Shown here one piece after another: positions 52,142 through 60,755 of a stretch of DNA of 64,000 bases. Numbering within the stretch: the stretch's first letter is position 1; each line of letters opens with the position of its first letter. The stretch spans positions 47,471-111,470 of the forward strand of contig JAFUKL010000002.1 of NCBI GenBank assembly GCA_017473615.1, written 5' to 3'. Source of the DNA: Muribaculaceae bacterium. Its GTDB lineage: Bacteria; Bacteroidota; Bacteroidia; Bacteroidales; Muribaculaceae. The position numbers were made by a program, and so were the translations under genes. The notes beneath the pieces are model-generated. The model ran no database searches. It was not told the DNA's origin and saw nothing but the letters and a program-made list of their open reading frames with translations.

Positions 52142-53620
52142 TTAACCAACGCTGCCTTCTAATGAGATGGAAAGCAACTTTTGAGCCTCAAAGGCAAATT
52201 CCATAGGCAGCTTAGCCATCACTTCCTTGGCATATCCGTTAACGATAAGACCGATAGCATCCTCGGTAGAGATTCCCCGCTGGTTGCAATAGAATATCTG
52301 CTCTTCGTTAATCTTGGATGTTGTTGCCTCATGTTCGACCACTGATGTGTCGTTCTGTACATCTATGTATGGGAAAGTGTGCGCTCCGCATGTGTCAGTA
52401 AGCAGCAGACTGTCGCATTGAGTAAAGTTTCGGCTGTTGGCGGCCTTTGGTAAAACTTTCACCAACCCGCGATAGCTGTTTTGGCTCAGTCCTGCAGATA
52501 TGCCTTTTGATACTATTGTGCTACGAGTGTTCTTGCCCATGTGTATCATCTTGGTGCCGGTGTCGGCTTGTTGGTGATTGTTGGTTACAGCCACCGAGTA
52601 GAATTCGCCCACCGAGTTGTCACCTTGAAGTATGCAACTTGGATATTTCCATGTGATTGCCGAGCCTGTCTCAACTTGTGTCCAAGAAAGTTTTGAGAAA
52701 TCGCCACGGCATAATCCGCGTTTTGTTACGAAGTTGTAGATTCCGCCTTTCCCATCCTTGTCGCCCGGATACCAATTTTGTACGGTGGAATATTTCACCT
52801 CGGCACGGTCTTCAACGATGATTTCCACTATCGCTGCATGGAGTTGGTTTTCATCGCGCATAGGAGCAGTACATCCTTCAAGATAGCTCACGTAGGCATC
52901 GTCATCGGCTACGATAAGGGTACGTTCAAACTGTCCTGTATCCTTGGCATTGATGCGGAAGTAGGTGGATAGTTCCATTGGACAACGTACTCCCTTGGGA
53001 ATATACACAAACGAGCCGTCGGAGAATACAGCACTGTTGAGTGCAGCATAAAAATTGTCGCGGTAGTTTACCACAGAACCGAGATATTTTTTTACAAGAT
53101 CGGGGTAATCCTTAATGGCTTCCGATATAGAACAGAAAATTACTCCGAGTTCTGCCAAGCGTTCTTTATATGTTGTTTTCACACTTACGCTGTCCATAAC
53201 GGCATCTACAGCTATTCCCGACAGACGCATCTGTTCTTCAAGTGAGATGCCTAATTTATCAAACGTCTTGCGGACTTCCGGATCAACTTCATCAAGGCTT
53301 TTAGGTCCTTCTTTTTGTTTAGGTGCAGCGAAATAGCTTATGTCTTGGAAGTCTATTTCCGGAATGTCTAAGTGCGCCCAAGTGGGAACTTTCAGTGTGA
53401 GCCAGTATCTATAGGCATTCAACCGAAAATCAAGCATCCACTCCGGTTCGTTTTTAGTTTGGGAAATGTATCGTATGACATCTTCATTAAGCCCTTTGGG
53501 GATAATGTGCATGTCGATGTCGGTCACGAAGCCATATTTGTAGTCGCTGTTGGCGGCGTTTTGGATTATTTCTTCGTTTTCCTTTTTCTTATTTTTTTCT
53601 TTATCTTCGCTTGACTTCAT
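52142..53620 (-). CDS. sufB: Fe-S cluster assembly protein SufB
   Basis: Scaffold subunit on which the cluster forms. From the ATG at 53620 it is 492 aa. Diagnostic stretches are [86 protein letters not shown] and [19 protein letters not shown], with the conserved Cys in CDSLL. The first 30 residues are Lys/Glu-rich. An in-frame upstream ATG (53677) is less likely because it adds an unrelated stretch. It opens the suf operon. Confidence 0.94.
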   Translation of the reverse strand: MKSSEDKEKNKKKENEEIIQNAANSDYKYGFVTDIDMHIIPKGLNEDVIRYISQTKNEPEWMLDFRLNAYRYWLTLKVPTWAHLDIPEIDFQDISYFAAPKQKEGPKSLDEVDPEVRKTFDKLGISLEEQMRLSGIAVDAVMDSVSVKTTYKERLAELGVIFCSISEAIKDYPDLVKKYLGSVVNYRDNFYAALNSAVFSDGSFVYIPKGVRCPMELSTYFRINAKDTGQFERTLIVADDDAYVSYLEGCTAPMRDENQLHAAIVEIIVEDRAEVKYSTVQNWYPGDKDGKGGIYNFVTKRGLCRGDFSKLSWTQVETGSAITWKYPSCILQGDNSVGEFYSVAVTNNHQQADTGTKMIHMGKNTRSTIVSKGISAGLSQNSYRGLVKVLPKAANSRNFTQCDSLLLTDTCGAHTFPYIDVQNDTSVVEHEATTSKINEEQIFYCNQRGISTEDAIGLIVNGYAKEVMAKLPMEFAFEAQKLLSISLEGSVG

Positions 53621-53700
53621 TTCGTCGTCTTGTAGCTCTGTTTCAACATAAAGGCACACCTTGGTATCATACCGCAAGTGCCGGTTATTTAAACTTGAAA

Positions 53701-53748
53701 GTTGTTTTGAATTTTCTTGGAATAATCTCGAAATAAAATTAAAACAAC
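53701..53748 (-). repeat. Stem-loop in the suf leader containing the 25-bp repeat, copy 2
   Basis: 53724-53748 is identical to 19675-19699. Here the right arm 53735-53748 pairs with 53701-53715 (14 bp, one bulged G), forming a stem-loop with a 19-nt loop. It lies about 80 bp upstream of sufB, in its predicted leader. Confidence 0.65.
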
Positions 53749-53803
53749 ACTTCTTAGAACAATCCTCAAAAGCTGTGGTTTAGTTCTGTTCTCAATCAAT
53801 CTG

Positions 53804-53811
53804 CAAAGTTA
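53804..53811 (-). promoter_or_regulatory. -7 element of the suf operon promoter
   Basis: A perfect TAACTTTG on the minus strand, 184 bp upstream of the sufB ATG. The predicted leader of about 175 nt holds the repeat stem-loop. The nearest TTG is spaced too closely (14 bp) for a good -33. Confidence 0.5.
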
Positions 53812-54055
53812 CGAAAAAAATAATTCAAAACATTTATATCTACATACAAGTTTATTCGGTCTATTCGGTATAATGTAGCTCAATACAATATTGTCCTAAA
53901 CAATACACACGTAAAACCGTATTGGCGTTTTAAGAAAATTCAAAACACTTTCTTGTTTTCTTTCTGAAAATTTAAGTTATGTGTACCCGAAAATAATAAA
54001 TTTTTTGATGTTAACAAAATTTAACAAGGGGGGGTAAAATGTGTTTATAAATAAT
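53812..54055. other. AT-rich intergenic region with a G7 tract
   Basis: The stretch between sufB and the SUMF1-type gene is strongly AT-rich and holds no credible ORF. It contains a run of seven G at 54028-54034, just upstream of the downstream promoter -7 box. Confidence 0.6.
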
Positions 54056-54063
54056 TACTTTTG
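54056..54063 (+). promoter_or_regulatory. -7 element of the SUMF1-type lipoprotein promoter
   Basis: A perfect TACTTTTG, 71 bp before the ATG. No TTG at -33; the G7 tract lies about 22-28 bp upstream, roughly where that element should be. Confidence 0.5.
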
Positions 54064-54134
54064 CAAAAAAATATATATGTGTTGAATAACAAACGAATTA
54101 AATAATGTTTAACTTATTAAATTAAAAAGAAATA

Positions 54135-55031
54135 ATGAAAAAAGTATTTGCGTTAATAGCTGTAGTCGGTGTAATAATGATTTTAGGTAGTTGTAGTAAG
54201 AACGATGAGCCTAAAATAGGAGAAAATACGCCTTCTCAATTTGAAAATTTCGAGGTACTTGCAGATTCTGTTTGTTTTGAAATGATTGCCGTTGAAGGTG
54301 GTACTTTTACTATGGGAGCTACTTCTGAGCAAGAGAGAGATGCTTATGATGATGAAAAACCGGCTCATCAAGTGACTGTGAGTGATTTTTACATCGGAAG
54401 ATACGAGGTTACTCAGGAGTTGTGGACTACTGTTATGGGAAGTAATCCATCATTTTTTAAAGGGATTGATCTTCCTGTAGAGTGTGTTAGTTGGGATGAC
54501 TGTCAAACTTTCATTTCAAAACTTAATAAACTTACAGGTATGAGATTTCGCTTACCGACTGAAGCAGAATGGGAATATGCCGCACGTGGTGGTAATAAGA
54601 GTATGGGCTATAAATATAGTGGAAGTAATAACATAGATGATGTAGCTTGGTATTTCTTTGATACAGATTCAACTTCCATTGATTATGGTATTCACCATAC
54701 TCATCAAATAGGAACAAAACAACCAAATGAACTTGGTCTATATGATATGAGTGGAAATGTATATGAGTGGTGCGATGATTGGTTTGGTTATTATGATAAT
54801 TCACCGGAACAGTCAGAACAGGTTGAAATTAATCCTACCGGTTCGAAATCCGGCTCATATCGTGTTCTGCGTGGTGGTAGTTGGCTTTTAGTTCCTAAAG
54901 ACAACGAATTAGAACCGGACGACCAAGGCGTACATCATAATAAGAGGTGCTGTCGTGTATCTTATCGTGCCGAATGTATTCCATCCGGTCGCTATTACGC
55001 TTATGGATTCCGATTGGTGCTTGTCCCATAG
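54135..55031 (+). CDS. SUMF1/formylglycine-generating-enzyme-like lipoprotein
   Basis: A 298-aa lipoprotein (lipobox ILGSC, Cys about 20) with a full SUMF1 domain: VEGGTFTMGATSEQERDAYDDEKPAHQVTVSDFYIGRYEVT, YDDCQTF-like WDDCQTFISKLN, RFRLPTEAEWEYAARGG, GLYDMSGNVYEWCDDWFG, VLRGGSWL and a C-terminal YYAYGFRLV. The paired active-site cysteines of true FGE are not evident, so it is more likely a non-catalytic or C-type-lectin-like domain protein, or has another substrate. It is much shorter than GldK/PorK. It is flanked by AT-rich non-coding DNA and may be acquired. Confidence 0.85.
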   Translation: MKKVFALIAVVGVIMILGSCSKNDEPKIGENTPSQFENFEVLADSVCFEMIAVEGGTFTMGATSEQERDAYDDEKPAHQVTVSDFYIGRYEVTQELWTTVMGSNPSFFKGIDLPVECVSWDDCQTFISKLNKLTGMRFRLPTEAEWEYAARGGNKSMGYKYSGSNNIDDVAWYFFDTDSTSIDYGIHHTHQIGTKQPNELGLYDMSGNVYEWCDDWFGYYDNSPEQSEQVEINPTGSKSGSYRVLRGGSWLLVPKDNELEPDDQGVHHNKRCCRVSYRAECIPSGRYYAYGFRLVLVP

Positions 55032-55176
55032 TAAAAAGTGTTTTCTCAAATTTTTTCTCTCGTTTTCCAATGTATACCAATCTTAGTGTTATGTATTTAT
55101 CATTGGTGTTAATGTCGTAATTGGAATTTGTAGGGTTTAAATATCAGATATTAAAGAAATTGTTATAATTGAAATG

Positions 55177-55220
55177 CAGACGGAAGGACATAATCATCTT
55201 TTGTCTGTATTTCTTTTTAT
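55177..55220 (+). terminator. Probable terminator downstream of the SUMF1-type gene
   Basis: CAGACGGAAGG (55177-55187) pairs with TCTTTTGTCTG (55197-55207) using G-U pairs, followed by TATTTCTTTTTAT. Confidence 0.55.
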
Positions 55221-55471
55221 ATCCTTGTGGTAAATAATAAAACTTGGTGTGGAAGGAATCCGAATAGGGGCGTTCGTTTGATGCTTCATCTGTGTTGTTC
55301 TGACGTGAGTATAAAACAGAACAGACCTCGTATCACTACGAAGTCTGTTGAAACCTTAATCTTATTTTAATACTATGAAAAACACATAGCAAATATACGA
55401 TTAATGCAAAGAAATCCAAATACTCTATATAAAGAATATTTGGATTTTAGTATTTTTTAAGGAATTAAACT
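55221..55471. other. Non-coding stretch with two hairpins before slyD
   Basis: From 55032 to 55471 I see no gene. After the terminator at 55177, ACAGACCTCGTA (55321-55332) pairs with TACGAAGTCTGT (55337-55348, one mismatch, 4-nt loop). AAATCCAAATA (55412-55422) pairs perfectly with TATTTGGATTT (55437-55447), placed to terminate slyD on the minus strand. The first hairpin has no assigned gene. Confidence 0.5.
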
Positions 55472-56035
55472 TTAGTGGCAGCCGTTACAGCCTCCGCAAC
55501 CATCGCCACAGCCGTCGTGGTCGTGTCCGCAACCACAACCGCATGAGTGTTGAGGCTCCATGTCTTCAGCTTTGGCATCTCGCACATTCACTACTTTACC
55601 TTTGTAGCGCACAGTCTTTCCTGCAAGTGGGTGGTTGAAGTCGACCGAAACTTTGTCGTCGGTGATGTCGAGTACGATACCGTGTACTCTGTAACCGTCT
55701 TCTGTCATCATCGGTATTACGTTACCTACGTATACCATTTTGCTGTCAAATTCTCCTCCTTCGTTGCAGAAGATGGATTTATCAAGTTCCATTACATATT
55801 CTTGTTGGTGCTTGCCGAAAGCCTGCTCGGGTGAGAAAGTCATATCGAAAGTATCGCCTGCTTTCAAGCCTTGCAGACCTTTTTCAAAATCGGGAAGTAC
55901 GTCCTTTTCCACGCCGAAAATGAAACGGTCGGGATGTTCTTCTGTGAATTTCATCATTAAGGCGTTTTCGCCTTTTTCCACTTCATATACTTCGTAGGCA
56001 AGTTCGATGTATTTACCCGGTTTGATTGTTTCCAT
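55472..56035 (-). CDS. slyD: FKBP-type peptidyl-prolyl isomerase, SlyD type
   Basis: A 187-aa cytoplasmic prolyl isomerase/chaperone. The FKBP part is split by an insert-in-flap domain: LAYEVYEV and FIFGVEKDVLPDFEKGLQGLKAGD, then the IF insert (FSPEQAFGKHQQEYVMEL through FDSKMVYVGNVIPM), then VDFNHPLAGKTV. The tail from about residue 161 is very rich in Cys, His, Gly and Asp (a CGCGCGHDHDGCGDGCGGCNG stretch), typical of SlyD and known in other species to bind Ni2+ and Zn2+. It has its own promoter. Confidence 0.93.
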   Translation of the reverse strand: METIKPGKYIELAYEVYEVEKGENALMMKFTEEHPDRFIFGVEKDVLPDFEKGLQGLKAGDTFDMTFSPEQAFGKHQQEYVMELDKSIFCNEGGEFDSKMVYVGNVIPMMTEDGYRVHGIVLDITDDKVSVDFNHPLAGKTVRYKGKVVNVRDAKAEDMEPQHSCGCGCGHDHDGCGDGCGGCNGCH

Positions 56036-56096
56036 AAATTCTGTATTTGTTTAAAATTATAAAATCAACTTTGTTACCTTTATGCAGAAAGGCATG

Positions 56097-56127
56097 CAAA
56101 GTTACTTTAATTTAGTCGGTTGCACAA
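56097..56127 (-). promoter_or_regulatory. Promoter of slyD
   Basis: On the minus strand, TTG at 56127-56125, a 20-bp spacer and TAACTTTG at 56104-56097; start near 56089. A G6 tract lies directly upstream. Confidence 0.7.
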
Positions 56128-56155
56128 GGGGGGACATCAATTTTACGCCTTGTTG

Positions 56156-56530
56156 CTAATTTCTCATAAGATAAACGGCGAAGTATAGCGCCAAAATACC
56201 CAGCAGAATGCTTAATGCGGTGTAAAGCGCAAGTTGTAGGAAATGACCGTTTTCTATCATCACGTAATTCTCATGCATAAAACTGGAAAATGTGGTGAAT
56301 CCTCCGCAGAAACCGGTTGCCAACAGTAATTGCATGTTGGCATCGGCTGTAGTGTTGCGAGTGAATATGCTGTATATAAGACCGATTAAGAAACATCCTA
56401 ATACATTTACTGCCATTGTGCCTATGGGGAACGGTGTTGCAATGATGCTGTGTGTCCATTTGCCTGCAAGGTAACGCAATATTCCGCCTCCTGCACTTCC
56501 TAATCCTACTAATAATATGGCTTTTAACAT
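56156..56530 (-). CDS. crcB: Fluoride channel CrcB/Fluc
   Basis: A 124-aa four-helix inner-membrane protein that forms dual-topology dimers and exports fluoride. It has GLGSAGGGILRYLAG, the FPIGTMAVNVLGCFLIG segment and the hallmark GFCGGFTTFSSFMHEN, and no other domain. Length is standard for a single-gene Fluc. The upstream leader does not match the crcB-type fluoride riboswitch. Confidence 0.95.
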   Translation of the reverse strand: MLKAILLVGLGSAGGGILRYLAGKWTHSIIATPFPIGTMAVNVLGCFLIGLIYSIFTRNTTADANMQLLLATGFCGGFTTFSSFMHENYVMIENGHFLQLALYTALSILLGILALYFAVYLMRN

Positions 56531-56630
56531 AATCTTCCGTTATTTTTGTGTAACATGAAATTTTGTCCTGTCTTGTTTTATAACAATCAACATTGTGACA
56601 GGTTTTGCCAAATATGCCGTATGCCGAATA

Positions 56631-56661
56631 CAAAAATACTATAAGTTCTTAAAATTATCAA
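56631..56661 (-). promoter_or_regulatory. Promoter of crcB
   Basis: On the minus strand, TTG at 56661-56659, a 20-bp spacer and TATTTTTG at 56638-56631. The leader is about 95 nt and can fold CCTGTC with GACAGG. Confidence 0.65.
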
Positions 56662-56729
56662 TCCGGTAATGGGGAAACGCTATTCAATTACTAACTTTAC
56701 ACAAATATTCTAACTTAGATTAAGATAAG

Positions 56730-57818
56730 ATGAAACTGATGATGCTTATAGTACTGTTGTTATATCTATGCGGTAATGGATATTTGTTTTGGAAAGTGTG
56801 GATAGCAATGTCCGGATTGCCTGTGTGGGGTAAGACTCTGATTACGCTGCTGTTCTGGATTCTTGTTTTTTCGCTGTTTGTCTCGATAGTGTTTCGAGAG
56901 ACTTCGTTGCCTGATATTGTATCGAAAGTGATGTTTCATGGCGGGGCAACATGGTTGGTGTTCCTGCTGTATATGATATTATCGTTGATAGTCCTTGATA
57001 TAGCAAGGCTGTTCATCCCGTTAGGCAATACTCTGTGGTATGCTTTATCTATAACAGGCATAATAATGATTTACGGGTATATTAATTACAAGCAACCTCG
57101 GGTGGAGCGTTTTGATATAAAGCTTGAGAAAGAATTTCAGGGAAAGCGACTGAAGATTGTGGCAGTGAGTGATATACATATAGGTTATGGAACAGGAATT
57201 TCTGCTTTGAAAGAATATGTGGAAATGATAAACGACCAAGAGCCTGATGTTGTGTTGATTTCGGGAGATTTGATTGATAATAGCGTAAAGCCATTAAAAA
57301 AAGAGCCTTTTGACAAAGTACTTTCCGAGCTGAAAGCTCCAATGGGTGTTTATATGGTGCCGGGTAATCATGAGTATATAAGCGGAATAGACGCTTGTAT
57401 GGATTTTTTGAGAGATACGCCCGTTACGTTATTGCGTGACAGCGTGGTGGAACTTCCCGGAGGTGTTCAAATCGTGGGTAGAGATGACCGAAGTAACCGA
57501 AACCGTAAGCCGTTGGCGAAGATTCTTGAAATGGTGGATAAGAATAAACCTGTTATTGTAATGGATCATCAGCCTTATCGTCTTGCCGAGGTTGATTCGC
57601 TTGAGGTGGACTTGCAGTTGAGCGGTCACACTCATCATGGGCAGGTGTGGCCTTTAAGCAAGGTGACGGACTTTATGTATGAGCAAAGCCACGGTTACCG
57701 TAAGTGGAGGCATTCTCACATTTGGGTATCCAGCGGGTTGTCTTTATGGGGACCGCCGTTCCGTATAGGCACAAATAGCGATATGGCTGTCTTTGAAATC
57801 AGTTCGGCTATAGAATGA
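56730..57818 (+). CDS. Membrane-anchored metallophosphoesterase (YkuE/YaeI-like)
   Basis: A 362-aa protein with about four membrane segments in residues 1-125 (the first MLIVLLLYLCGNGYLFW) followed by a calcineurin-like phosphoesterase. Its metal-binding blocks are in order: VSDIHIGYG, SGDLIDN, VPGNHEYI, MDHQP and LSGHTHHGQVWP. Related YaeI and YkuE hydrolyse phosphomonoesters or lipid-like phosphates; the substrate here is unknown. It is the only plus-strand gene between crcB and the tRNA-Asp on the opposite strand. Confidence 0.9.
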   Translation: MKLMMLIVLLLYLCGNGYLFWKVWIAMSGLPVWGKTLITLLFWILVFSLFVSIVFRETSLPDIVSKVMFHGGATWLVFLLYMILSLIVLDIARLFIPLGNTLWYALSITGIIMIYGYINYKQPRVERFDIKLEKEFQGKRLKIVAVSDIHIGYGTGISALKEYVEMINDQEPDVVLISGDLIDNSVKPLKKEPFDKVLSELKAPMGVYMVPGNHEYISGIDACMDFLRDTPVTLLRDSVVELPGGVQIVGRDDRSNRNRKPLAKILEMVDKNKPVIVMDHQPYRLAEVDSLEVDLQLSGHTHHGQVWPLSKVTDFMYEQSHGYRKWRHSHIWVSSGLSLWGPPFRIGTNSDMAVFEISSAIE

Positions 57819-57830
57819 TATTGTAGATAT

Positions 57831-57861
57831 AAAAATAGCATTGAAAGAACTTCAATGCTAT
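57831..57861 (-). terminator. Terminator of tRNA-Asp
   Basis: On the minus strand a perfect 11-bp stem, ATAGCATTGAA (57861-57851) / TTCAATGCTAT (57845-57835), with loop GTTCT, followed by TTTTTATA. It begins directly after the tRNA 3' end. Confidence 0.85.
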
Positions 57862-57863
57862 TG

Positions 57864-57937
57864 CGGTGCGTACGGGACTCGAACCCGTGACCCCCTGCGT
57901 GACAGGCAGATATTCTAACCAACTGAACTAACGCACC
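57864..57937 (-). tRNA. tRNA-Asp (anticodon GTC)
   Basis: Minus-strand cloverleaf: acceptor GGTGCGT/ACGCACC, anticodon loop CTGTCAC giving GTC, T arm with GGTTCGAGTCC. Discriminator G, no encoded CCA, 74 nt. Confidence 0.96.
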
Positions 57938-57979
57938 AAATTTATGATTAAACCCGAACGCTTTTCGAGTTTGCGAGTG

Positions 57980-58010
57980 CAAAGGTACTACATTTTTTTT
58001 ATTCTGCAAA
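57980..58010 (-). promoter_or_regulatory. Promoter of tRNA-Asp
   Basis: On the minus strand, TTTG at 58010-58007, a 19-bp spacer and TACCTTTG at 57987-57980. The -7 box is identical to that of tRNA-Lys. Confidence 0.8.
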
Positions 58011-58092
58011 TAATTAAGCGAAAAAATATGTTGTTGCTTAAAAATTATGCACGGAAAAAGCAAAAACGTATTTCAGCATTTATAGAAAACGG

Positions 58093-59127
58093 TCAGACGA
58101 GCTGGATGCCGTGTTGACGGCATAATTGAATTTGCTCTTCAGGCCAAATGCTGGCTTGTACTTCGCCGATGTGTGCTTTCTGTAACAAGAACATACACAA
58201 TCGACTTTGCCCGATACCTCCGCCGATGGATAGAGGAAGTTCTCCGTTTAGTAAAGCTCGATGAAAAGCCAACTCTTTACGTTCGGTGCAACCTCTTACC
58301 TCAAGTTGCTGTATGAGTGACTTGGGGCTTACGCGTATTCCCATAGAGGATAATTCCACGGCTGTTTCCAAAATGTCATCCCAGACGAGGATGTCTCCGT
58401 TCAGTCCTTGGTAGCCGTCGCTGTTGGGAGTAATCCAATCGTCATAGTCGGGAGCGCGTCCGTCGTGAGGCTCGCCATTGCTCAGAGGTGCTCCAATTCC
58501 TATAATGAATATAGCTCCGTATTTTCTTGTTGCTTCGGTTTCGCGTTCTTTGGCTGTGAGATCGGGGTACATGTCGAGTAACTCCTGAGAATGCAAGAAT
58601 TTAATTTCTTCCGGCAGACGCGGTGTGATGTGCGGGAAGTCTTCATATATAGAGCGTTCCGTTTCACGCATTGCACAATAGATGCATTTGACGGTCTGTT
58701 TAAGGTAATCGATATTTCGGTCTTCTGCTTTTATTGAACGTTCCCAGTCCCATTGGTCTACATATAGTGAATGCAGATTGTCAAGGTCTTCGCATGCGCG
58801 TATTGCATTCATGTCGGTGTATAACCCGTAGCCTGCAGGGATGTCGTAGGCACCTAATTTGATTCGTTTCCATTTGGCTAAAGAGTGTACTACTTCGGCT
58901 TTGCGGTTGCCCATGCACGCTATAGGGAATGAAACGGCGTTTTCTACGCCGTTGAGGTCATCGTTTATGCCTGTTCCGCTTAGTACGAAAAGTGGCGCTG
59001 TGACGCGTCGGAGGTTGAGCCGTCGAGCCAACTTCTCTTGAAATGTTTCTTTTATTTTCTTTATGGCTATTTCCGTAGTCTCAGGAAGTAGCTTTTGCTT
59101 ATATTTTTTAGGTATTATCAATGACAT
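58093..59127 (-). CDS. asnA: Aspartate--ammonia ligase (asparagine synthetase A)
   Basis: ATP-dependent enzyme making asparagine from aspartate and free ammonia, related to class II aminoacyl-tRNA synthetases. 344 aa. Features: LNLRRVTAPLFVLSGTGINDDLNGVENAVSF at the N terminus, RKAEVVHSLAKWKR, LYTDMNAIRACEDLDN, DQWDWER, and the C-terminal LPLSIGGGIGQSRLCMFLLQKAHIGEVQ. The length is normal. It is monocistronic and its own promoter is visible. Confidence 0.96.
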   Translation of the reverse strand: MSLIIPKKYKQKLLPETTEIAIKKIKETFQEKLARRLNLRRVTAPLFVLSGTGINDDLNGVENAVSFPIACMGNRKAEVVHSLAKWKRIKLGAYDIPAGYGLYTDMNAIRACEDLDNLHSLYVDQWDWERSIKAEDRNIDYLKQTVKCIYCAMRETERSIYEDFPHITPRLPEEIKFLHSQELLDMYPDLTAKERETEATRKYGAIFIIGIGAPLSNGEPHDGRAPDYDDWITPNSDGYQGLNGDILVWDDILETAVELSSMGIRVSPKSLIQQLEVRGCTERKELAFHRALLNGELPLSIGGGIGQSRLCMFLLQKAHIGEVQASIWPEEQIQLCRQHGIQLV

Positions 59128-59152
59128 GTTTGCAGTCTTTTAAATTCTGTGA

Positions 59153-59184
59153 CAAACATAGCATTTTTTTTGCGATTTGGCAAA
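59153..59184 (-). promoter_or_regulatory. Promoter of asnA
   Basis: On the minus strand, TTTG at 59184-59181, a 20-bp spacer and TATGTTTG at 59160-59153; start near 59146. Confidence 0.75.
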
Positions 59185-59329
59185 TTCTGTATCAAAATGA
59201 TGATAAAACAAGAATGGATTTAATCAATAATTTATGTAATCTGTCATATTTGGTCTTTGTTTGAAAGGTGAGATAATTTTTTGTGGGCAATAAATTGTGG
59301 CAAATGGGGTGATTGTCGCAGAAAAATTG

Positions 59330-59337
59330 TATTTTTG
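59330..59337 (+). promoter_or_regulatory. -7 element of the lolD promoter
   Basis: A perfect TATTTTTG, 50 bp before the lolD ATG at 59388. No TTG at normal -33 distance. Confidence 0.5.
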
Positions 59338-59387
59338 CTGTTTAAAAGATAGTCGCCGTGTTGCGGCATGGTTTTAACCGGTATAAA

Positions 59388-60056
59388 ATGATAGAAATAA
59401 GGAACATAAGAAAGGCATACGGCTCGTTGCAGGTACTTGACAATGTGAACGTGAATATTGCCCGGGGCGAAGTGGTTACTATAGTGGGGCCAAGCGGTGC
59501 CGGGAAAACGACGTTGCTGCAAATAATGGGTACGCTGGATAGACCCGATGAAGGCTGTGTGCTTTATGACGGTGAAGACGTGATGCGTTTTAAGGAACGA
59601 GAATTGGCTCGATTCCGTAATCGTAATATCGGTTTTGTGTTCCAATTTCATCAATTGTTGCCTGAATTTACTTTGCTTGAGAATGTGTCAATCCCCGCTC
59701 TGATAGGAGGAGCTAAACGAAAAGAGACAGAAGAAAGAGCAAAGGAATTGCTGGATTATTTAGGATTGTCGGGGCGATTGGGACATAAGCCTGCCGAATT
59801 GTCGGGAGGGGAATGCCAGCGTGCTACAGTGGCACGTGCATTGATTAACCGTCCGGCTGTGGTACTTGCCGACGAACCCTCGGGCAGCCTTGATACTCAG
59901 AACAAGCAGGAACTCCACAAATTGTTCTTTAAGTTGCGTGATGACATGAAACAGACTTTTGTGATTGTGACTCACGATGAGACGCTTGCCGGTGATGCCG
60001 ATCGCGTGTTGCGTATGTGCGATGGCAGAATAGTAGGGGATGAGATAAAATTATAG
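59388..60056 (+). CDS. lolD: Lipoprotein-releasing ABC transporter ATP-binding protein LolD-like
   Basis: A 222-aa ABC ATPase of the MacB/LolD type that would drive release of lipoproteins from the inner membrane. Walker [10 protein letters not shown] (34-42), Q-loop [18 protein letters not shown] (typical LolD), signature LSGGECQR, Walker [13 protein letters not shown] and switch His in VTHD. I use the ATG at 59388 rather than an in-frame GTG at 59358. No LolC/E permease is adjacent, so it pairs with proteins encoded elsewhere. The ATPase could serve another MacB-like system. Confidence 0.9.
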   Translation: MIEIRNIRKAYGSLQVLDNVNVNIARGEVVTIVGPSGAGKTTLLQIMGTLDRPDEGCVLYDGEDVMRFKERELARFRNRNIGFVFQFHQLLPEFTLLENVSIPALIGGAKRKETEERAKELLDYLGLSGRLGHKPAELSGGECQRATVARALINRPAVVLADEPSGSLDTQNKQELHKLFFKLRDDMKQTFVIVTHDETLAGDADRVLRMCDGRIVGDEIKL

Positions 60057-60063
60057 TATTGAT

Positions 60064-60729
60064 ATGAAAATAATTAAATACATATTGGTGATAATCTCGG
60101 CGGTGATTTTTGCCGCTTGCTCGGATGAAGACGAAAGTTTTGCTTATGGCGATTTCAGCTATGAGTTAGTGACTTATTCCGGTGAGGGGGAAATCGGGTC
60201 GGTGTTTACGTTCCGTTCTTATAACGATTCACCTCTGATAACGTTGAATGCGTCTAATGTGAAATATCCCGGTATGCCTGTGGGGCAACGCTTACTGCTT
60301 AATTATGTGGTGGACGATGATTTGGGTGGGAATTGCTTGACTGTGACAGTTAAAGGACTCTCAAAAGTGAATACTGATACTATATCGGTTTTGCCACAGG
60401 AAAAAATCGACGAGCTGAAAATGGAAGATGTGAAACTCAAGAGCGTGTGGCGAACAGGTAATTACCTAAATATAAGATGCCAGTTGCTTTACACCGAAAA
60501 ACCTCGTCAAATGTTCCTTGCCACTACGGGAAGACCCGATGCCTCGGGCAGAATTGATTGTTATCAAATTCAGAATCTGATGGATGCGCACACCTATTAT
60601 TGGATAGAAACATATTTCAGCTATTATATAGAGCCTGTATGGAGTGTGGCAGACTGTAGCTCGGTGAGGTATCATGTAAATGATTTGACCTACCCCGATG
60701 TCAAATACTATGATTTTTTTAAGAACTAA
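60064..60729 (+). CDS. NigD-like lipoprotein
   Basis: A 221-aa lipoprotein (lipobox IFAAC, Cys about 20). It resembles the Bacteroidetes NigD-like family: an N-terminal OB-like region (FTFRSYNDSPLITLNASNVKYPGMPVGQRLLLNYVV) and a C-terminal beta domain (LNIRCQLLYTEKPRQMFLATTGRP, DAHTYYWIETYFSY). NigD proteins are linked with bacteriocin and stress loci, but the function is open. It is 7 bp after lolD, probably co-transcribed. Confidence 0.65.
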   Translation: MKIIKYILVIISAVIFAACSDEDESFAYGDFSYELVTYSGEGEIGSVFTFRSYNDSPLITLNASNVKYPGMPVGQRLLLNYVVDDDLGGNCLTVTVKGLSKVNTDTISVLPQEKIDELKMEDVKLKSVWRTGNYLNIRCQLLYTEKPRQMFLATTGRPDASGRIDCYQIQNLMDAHTYYWIETYFSYYIEPVWSVADCSSVRYHVNDLTYPDVKYYDFFKN

Positions 60730-60755
60730 AACAACAAATTATATAAATAAAAGAT

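Noticed and set aside
53621-53677. Longer sufB starting at 53677
   Set aside because: The extra residues are not conserved in SufB; the ATG at 53620 is better placed.
54135-55031. GldK/PorK identity for the SUMF1-type lipoprotein
   Set aside because: It is much shorter than PorK/GldK and is not followed by porL, porM or porN.
56531-56630. Fluoride (crcB-type) riboswitch in front of crcB
   Set aside because: The leader forms a CCTGTC/GACAGG stem but lacks the conserved GGNGAUGG and pseudoknot segments.
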